Shown one piece after another: positions 4,678 through 8,475 of a stretch of 8,475 nucleotides of DNA. The notes beneath the pieces are model-generated. The model was given only the letters and a program-made list of their open reading frames with translations. It made no database searches and was not told where the DNA came from. The position numbers were made by a program, and so were the translations under genes. Within the stretch, counting starts at the first letter, position 1. The number at the start of each line of letters is the position of its first letter. The stretch is from an uncultured Coriobacteriaceae bacterium. GTDB lineage: Bacteria > Actinomycetota > Coriobacteriia > Coriobacteriales > QAMH01. The stretch lies in the NCBI GenBank assembly GCA_902796975.1, contig CADBRF010000219.1, positions 1 through 8,475 on the forward strand, read 5' to 3'.

Positions 4678-6177
4678 CTACGCCGGGAAGAAGACCTCGT
4701 CGTAATCTTCTGCAGCTGTCGCATTGTTGCGGTTAGCAATCCAGGAACCTACCAGCATGAGGACGAGCGAGAGCGTGATTCCCGCGACAATCTGGTGGAG
4801 GCCGAAGGGCTTGAAGCCAATTGCCATCAGGGCGCAATAGACAAACGTGCCACCGACCATAGACCAGATAGCGCCCGTTGCATTGGCGCGTTTCCAGTAG
4901 AGCCCGCACACAAGCACCCAGCAGAACGCGGTTTCGAGGCCGCCAAAGGCGAACATGTTGATCTTCCAAATAACCGAGGGAGGAACCACCGCAAGCACGA
5001 AGACGAGCAAGCCAACGGCGAAGGTGAACACCTGGCTCATTCGAGAGATACGAACATCAGAGACCTTCTTCCCCTGCTTCTCCTGGTAGTGCAGGTAGAC
5101 ATCCTTGATGATGGATGAGGAGGAGCTGATAAGAAGGGAAGAAACTGTGGAGATGGATGCCGCGATGGGGCCGATGATGGCGATACCAGCAAGCCAGGAG
5201 GGAAGCGTCTGGACAATCGCCTGGGGAATAATGTTATCCACGGAGTTGCCGTAGTCAGCAAGCGTCCCCGGAAGCACACCCTTGGCAAGAACACCCAGTG
5301 CGGTCACGCAAATCATCATGATGCCGCAGATGATTGTGCCCACGACGAGTGCGTTCTTGAGCGATTTCTCGTCCTTGAAGCCCATGCAGCGCACGACAGA
5401 TTGGGGCAGGCAGAAGGTGAGAACGCCAACGAGAAGCCACTGGGTAACGTAGAGACCAATGGGCATCTGACCGCCGCCCAAAGGCTCCATCATCTCGGGG
5501 TTCGTAGCCGTGATGTTCTGCATAATCTGGCTGAAGCCGCCACCAGCGGAGAGGATGCCTCCTGCCAGAACGACAATGCCCACGATCATGAGGACACCGC
5601 AGATGGCATCGGTAATGGCGACGCCACGGAAGCCGCCAATGGTGGTATAGAGAATGACGACGATGCCAAAGAGGGCAAGGCCCACGACATAGTTATAGCC
5701 CGTAACCGCCTCGAAGAGCTTGGCACCGCCCACGAACTGGGCAACCATCATCGCAACGAAGAAGAGCACGATGATGACGGCGGAGATATTCGCCACCGCA
5801 TCTGACTTGTAGCGGGCACGGATAGCATCGATGACCGTAACGGCGCCCAAGCGACGGCTCACGATTGCCATTTTCTTGCCCATGATGCCGAAGAGCAGGA
5901 AGAGGGCTGTGACCTGCACACCTGCCATATAGACCCAGCCCCAGCCTACGAGCCAGGCCTGGCCAGGACCGCCCACAAAGGAGCTCACTGACCCATAGGT
6001 GGCAATGGTGGTCATGGCAAGCACGAAGCCGCCGAGACTCCTGCTGCCGATGAAGTATTCAGATACGAAATCGTAGTTCCCCCGCGCGGTGCGCATGCGA
6101 ACCCAGACGGCAACCGCCAGGGATGCCGCCAGGAAGATGATCACGGGGATGAGGGCGAACGGATTACCTTGCGACAT
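4678..6177 (-). CDS. panF: Sodium/pantothenate symporter
   Basis: This 499-residue polytopic membrane protein of the sodium:solute symporter (SSS) family probably has about 13 helices. It takes up pantothenate, the precursor of CoA, with Na+. PanF-specific blocks seen are EYFIGSRSLGGFVLAMTTIA (40-59), SSFVGGPGQAW (65-75), GKKMAIVSRR with LGAVTVIDAIRARY (100-123), QFVGGAKLFE (147-156), LYTTIGGFRG (176-185), VVRCMGFKDEKSL (261-273), GPIAASISTVSSLL followed by SSSSSIIKDVY (336-361) and NMFAFGGLETAFCWVLVCGL (407-426). All of these align closely with E. coli PanF by memory. The length is close to the E. coli protein (about 485). Start ATG 6177 is preceded by AGGGAGA. Its first 14 nt overlap the end of yhdT, which indicates translational coupling. 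The TAG stop at 4678 is convergent with the LysR-domain gene. Confidence 0.88.
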   Translation of the reverse strand: MSQGNPFALIPVIIFLAASLAVAVWVRMRTARGNYDFVSEYFIGSRSLGGFVLAMTTIATYGSVSSFVGGPGQAWLVGWGWVYMAGVQVTALFLLFGIMGKKMAIVSRRLGAVTVIDAIRARYKSDAVANISAVIIVLFFVAMMVAQFVGGAKLFEAVTGYNYVVGLALFGIVVILYTTIGGFRGVAITDAICGVLMIVGIVVLAGGILSAGGGFSQIMQNITATNPEMMEPLGGGQMPIGLYVTQWLLVGVLTFCLPQSVVRCMGFKDEKSLKNALVVGTIICGIMMICVTALGVLAKGVLPGTLADYGNSVDNIIPQAIVQTLPSWLAGIAIIGPIAASISTVSSLLISSSSSIIKDVYLHYQEKQGKKVSDVRISRMSQVFTFAVGLLVFVLAVVPPSVIWKINMFAFGGLETAFCWVLVCGLYWKRANATGAIWSMVGGTFVYCALMAIGFKPFGLHQIVAGITLSLVLMLVGSWIANRNNATAAEDYDEVFFPA

Positions 6178-6454
6178 GGGCGTCTCCCTTCACCGCGTCT
6201 GCCTGGATGGGCTCGATATCATCGAGCCCGACGTCTTTCATGACCACCTTGGCCAAGTAGACGGCGACGCCGATGGCAAAGAGGAAGGGCCCGAACAAAC
6301 CGGTGATGATCCACAGGGGTGTTGAGCCGATGACAATGCCGGTGGCATACACGCCAAAGCCGAGCACAATCCACACGATAATCGTGCCGATGAGCCCTAT
6401 AACAGCGGCGCGAGCCTCTTTCGAGGCCTGTTGGAGCTTTTCCTTGTACGTCAT
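6164..6454 (-). CDS. yhdT: YhdT family (DUF997) small membrane protein
   Basis: This 96-residue protein has two predicted membrane helices (about 16-40 and 46-71), an N-terminal charged segment ending in SKEARAAVIG and a short acidic tail. KEAR near the start, PLWIITGLFGPFLF and the end of helix 2 running into MKDVGLDDI all match the E. coli YhdT pattern (KEARW, a short loop, YRDIPLEDD). In many bacteria yhdT lies immediately upstream of panF, as here, with the stop codon inside panF. It is probably an accessory or stabilising subunit of the pantothenate transporter, but its exact role is not known to me. The start is placed at ATG 6454, giving MTYKEKLQQA. An upstream ATG at 6595 would add 47 residues with no family resemblance and is rejected. 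The ribosome-binding site is weak (CGGGA). Confidence 0.82.
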   Translation of the reverse strand: MTYKEKLQQASKEARAAVIGLIGTIIVWIVLGFGVYATGIVIGSTPLWIITGLFGPFLFAIGVAVYLAKVVMKDVGLDDIEPIQADAVKGDAHVAR

Positions 6455-6565
6455 TGCGAGTCCCGTTTCTCTTCGAATACAAGCTCTAGTACTAATGCGC
6501 GTTTGCCCCTCTTGAATGTGTACCGCTTCGTTGCCGAATGCCGTCACGAGGGAACGTTTCGCGCA

Positions 6566-6597
6566 CTTGCAAGCTACTACCCTACCCGCATGCATGC
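6566..6597. repeat. Two short palindromes upstream of yhdT-panF
   Basis: CTTGCAAG (6566-6573) and GCATGCATGC (6588-6597) are perfect palindromes of 8 and 10 bp with centres 23 bp apart, about two helical turns. They lie 112-143 bp upstream of the yhdT start. They could be regulator sites, but short palindromes of this kind also occur by chance. Confidence 0.3.
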
Positions 6598-6699
6598 AAG
6601 AAACCAGCGGGCGGCGGCAAGTTTCCGCTCATGTGAGGTGCCGCTCCTGTGCTCGGGAAGAACACCACTCCCCTACGCGCGTCGAGCGGCGCAAGCTGT

Positions 6700-6725
6700 A
6701 TGACACCCCGAATCTGGGGCATAAT
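6700..6725 (+). promoter_or_regulatory. Candidate promoter of polA
   Basis: ATGACA (6700-6705) and CATAAT (6720-6725) each match consensus at 5 of 6 positions, but the 14-bp spacing is short for a standard promoter. The spacer contains CCCC (6706-6709) facing GGGG (6716-6719) around 6 nt. Transcription would start about 30 nt before ATG 6762. Confidence 0.35.
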
Positions 6726-6761
6726 AGGGGCTACGATTCATCTATCCTGGGAGGAACACCC

Positions 6762-8475
6762 ATGTCAGAACGGTCTGTAGCAGTCATCGACGGAAATTCT
6801 CTGCTCCATCGCGCCTACCACGCTGTCTCGCCTACCATGAACGCACCCGATGGCACGCCCACAAATGCCGTCTTCGGCTTTATGCAGATGCTGCTCAAGA
6901 TGATCGAGGACTACCATCCCGATGGCATCATATGCGCCTGGGATGTCCATCGTCCCGATTGGCGTATGAAGCTGCTCGACCGCTACAAGGCGCAGCGTCC
7001 TCCCATGGACAACGATCTTGCCGTGCAGTTCCCCATCATCCGCGGCCTGCTTGAATCGATGAAGATTCCCTGCATCTCGATGGAAGGCTTTGAGGGTGAC
7101 GATATCCTCGGCACCTTTGCCGCAAAAGGCGAAGAAGCGGGTGTACGCGTCTACCTCATCACGGGAGACAAGGACGCCTACCAACTGGCAAGCGAGACCA
7201 CGAGCATCGTCACAACAAAGAAGGGCATGTCGGACGTGACGGTTTACACGCCCGAGAAGGTCAAGGAGCGCTACGGTGTCGGCCCCGAGCTCGTGCCGGA
7301 TTTCCTGGGTCTCAAAGGTGACCCCTCCGATAACATCCCCGGCGTTCCCGGCATTGGAGAGAAGACTGCGGCAAAGCTCCTCAACCAGTACGGCTCGCTG
7401 GAAGAAATCATCGCCCACGCCGACGAAATCAACGGCAAGATGGGAAAGAATGTCCGCGAGCATGTGGAAGATGCCCGCATCAGCCGCGACGTGGCAACCA
7501 TCCGCCGAGATGCTCCGGTCGAGCTTGACATTAACGAGGTCAGCTTCCCCTCCTACACCGCCGAAGACGTTACGGAGGCATTTGGCGCCCTTCACTTCAA
7601 CCGACATCTCAAGACAGTTCTCGGGCTCATTGGGAGCACCGGGGCAAGCACCCCCGGCGCGCCAACTGAGACGTCTGCTCTCGTCTACACAAAGGCAGAT
7701 GATGCGGAGGCGTTCGTGGAGAACGCGATAAACGAGAACCGCTGGATTGCCGTCGAGCTCGACGAACCAGAGGAACTGAACTTTTTTACCAATGAAACTT
7801 CCCTGACTTTCTCCGATGGCACAGGCATCGCAACAGCACCAATAGCAAAAGGAACCCCACTCGTTGCCGCCATCATCGAAGAGGGCAAGCTTGCAGGTTC
7901 CGATATCAAGCACCTCATTCGAACTCTCTGGCCCACTATTGACGAGGCGGAAAGTCTCCTCGGCTCCCTTATCGACGACGAGCGTGTATCTGACCGCATT
8001 TTCGACTGTGGCGTGGCAGCCTATCTTCTGGACTCAAACAGTGCTGATTATTCCGCCGCCAAACTGGCAGAACGCTATTTGGGTACCTTGAAACCCGAAG
8101 GCGCCGATGCACCAACACCGGGTCAGTTTGCCGCGGCAGCGTCAGCTGCCCTTGTTGGAGTGCTCGATAAGCTGCTCCATGAAGATGAGAGCTGGGATCT
8201 CTTCGCCACCATTGAAATGCCGCTTCTACCCGTGCTCGCGCAGATGGAAATCACAGGTGTTGATATCGACATCGCCCAGCTTGAAGCTCTTTCCAAGGAG
8301 CTTTCCGGGCAGATTGACACCCTTCATGCAGAAATCATCGAGTTGGCAGAAGAAAGCTTCAACGTCGATTCTCCCAAGCAGCTCGGCCACATTCTCTTCG
8401 ATGTGCTGGGGCTCGACACCCGCAAGAGCAAGAAAACGAAAACCGGCTGGTCAACCAACGCGAAGGTGCTTGAGA
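6762..8475 (+). CDS. polA: DNA polymerase I, N-terminal 571 residues (3' end outside window)
   Basis: The frame is open from ATG 6762 to the window edge, 571 codons and one base. GGGAGGA lies 6 nt before the start. The first 290 residues are a 5'-3' exonuclease (flap nuclease) domain: VIDGNSLLHRAYHA (8-21, Asp10), GFEGDDILGTFA (109-120), YLITGDKDAYQL (131-142) and GLKGDPSDNIPGVPGIGEKT (183-202), with the acidic metal ligands kept. Residues about 305-480 are the 3'-5' exonuclease-like domain, whose catalytic acids are largely missing, so proofreading is probably lost, as in many Gram-positive PolA proteins. From about 480 the polymerase domain begins; FNVDSPKQLGHILFDVLGL (533-551) and TKTGWSTNAKVLE (559-571) are typical thumb motifs. 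About 300 residues (palm and fingers) should follow. PolA removes RNA primers and fills repair gaps. It is divergent from yhdT-panF. Confidence 0.96.
   Translation, partial: MSERSVAVIDGNSLLHRAYHAVSPTMNAPDGTPTNAVFGFMQMLLKMIEDYHPDGIICAWDVHRPDWRMKLLDRYKAQRPPMDNDLAVQFPIIRGLLESMKIPCISMEGFEGDDILGTFAAKGEEAGVRVYLITGDKDAYQLASETTSIVTTKKGMSDVTVYTPEKVKERYGVGPELVPDFLGLKGDPSDNIPGVPGIGEKTAAKLLNQYGSLEEIIAHADEINGKMGKNVREHVEDARISRDVATIRRDAPVELDINEVSFPSYTAEDVTEAFGALHFNRHLKTVLGLIGSTGASTPGAPTETSALVYTKADDAEAFVENAINENRWIAVELDEPEELNFFTNETSLTFSDGTGIATAPIAKGTPLVAAIIEEGKLAGSDIKHLIRTLWPTIDEAESLLGSLIDDERVSDRIFDCGVAAYLLDSNSADYSAAKLAERYLGTLKPEGADAPTPGQFAAAASAALVGVLDKLLHEDESWDLFATIEMPLLPVLAQMEITGVDIDIAQLEALSKELSGQIDTLHAEIIELAEESFNVDSPKQLGHILFDVLGLDTRKSKKTKTGWSTNAKVLE

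Larger units (their letters stand above)
6455..6761. other. Divergent intergenic region between yhdT and polA
   Basis: This 307-bp stretch has no credible gene. It carries the leader of the yhdT-panF operon on the minus strand and that of polA on the plus strand. I see no tRNA, riboswitch or terminator in it. It holds two short palindromes (6566-6597), a possible polA promoter (6700-6725) and the polA ribosome-binding site GGGAGGA (6749-6755). A 90-codon plus-strand frame at 6431-6703 was considered and rejected. No clear -35/-10 pair for yhdT was found. Confidence 0.6.

Noticed and set aside
6431..6703. A plus-strand frame of 90 codons starting MELFLVRHCES, which resembles the RHG motif of histidine phosphatases.
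   Set aside because: Only the first 11 residues look familiar, and Cys replaces the conserved Gly. The rest has no phosphatase features, there is no good ribosome-binding site, and its start is antisense to yhdT. Chance resemblance.
6765..7913. A 382-codon open frame on the minus strand opposite polA.
   Set aside because: A shadow of the polA reading frame; the composition is unlike a real protein and polA is unambiguous.

Overview
The window looks like chromosomal DNA of a moderately GC-rich actinobacterium, most likely a member of the class Coriobacteriia (Eggerthella/Slackia/Collinsella relatives). This placement rests on protein character: a zinc-ribbon/InlB-repeat/YARHG surface protein, a PaaK-like ligase paired with a small LysR-type domain protein, and Gram-positive-type S1 and PolA proteins. 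It is an inference and the genus cannot be resolved by eye. Two housekeeping genes cut by the window edges bracket the region: rpsA (ribosomal protein S1) running off the left end, and polA (DNA polymerase I) running off the right end.

Layout. (1) 1-521, minus: N-terminal part of rpsA, with a TTG start. (2) 522-878: divergent intergenic region holding the rpsA leader and the leader of the next gene, with two inverted-repeat clusters. (3) 879-2288, plus: a membrane-anchored protein with a cytoplasmic zinc ribbon, one membrane helix, an InlB B-repeat, a Ser/Gly linker and a C-terminal YARHG domain, followed by a strong intrinsic terminator. (4) 2289-2527: a consensus -10 box and a perfect 15-bp-stem palindrome in front of (5) a two-gene plus-strand operon: a PaaK-family aryl-CoA ligase (2528-3877) and, 21 bp later in the same reading frame, a 217-residue protein that is the effector-binding half of a LysR-type regulator without its DNA-binding half (3899-4552), closed by an intrinsic terminator. 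(6) 4678-6454, minus, convergent: yhdT (DUF997 small membrane protein) and panF (sodium/pantothenate symporter), overlapping by 14 bp. (7) 6455-6761: divergent promoter region. (8) 6762-8475, plus: polA, partial.

How the parts fit. PanF imports pantothenate, the CoA precursor, and the adjacent PaaK-like enzyme consumes ATP and CoA to activate an aromatic or other carboxylic acid. The link is metabolic and only suggestive, because the two operons are convergent rather than shared. The most unusual unit is the PaaK-like/LysR-effector-domain pair. Standalone PaaK-like ligases of this size are often accompanied by a small ligand-binding partner such as an ACT-domain protein, and here the partner slot appears to be filled by a DNA-binding-less LysR sensor domain. 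I saw no phage genes, insertion sequences, CRISPR arrays, tRNA or rRNA in the window.
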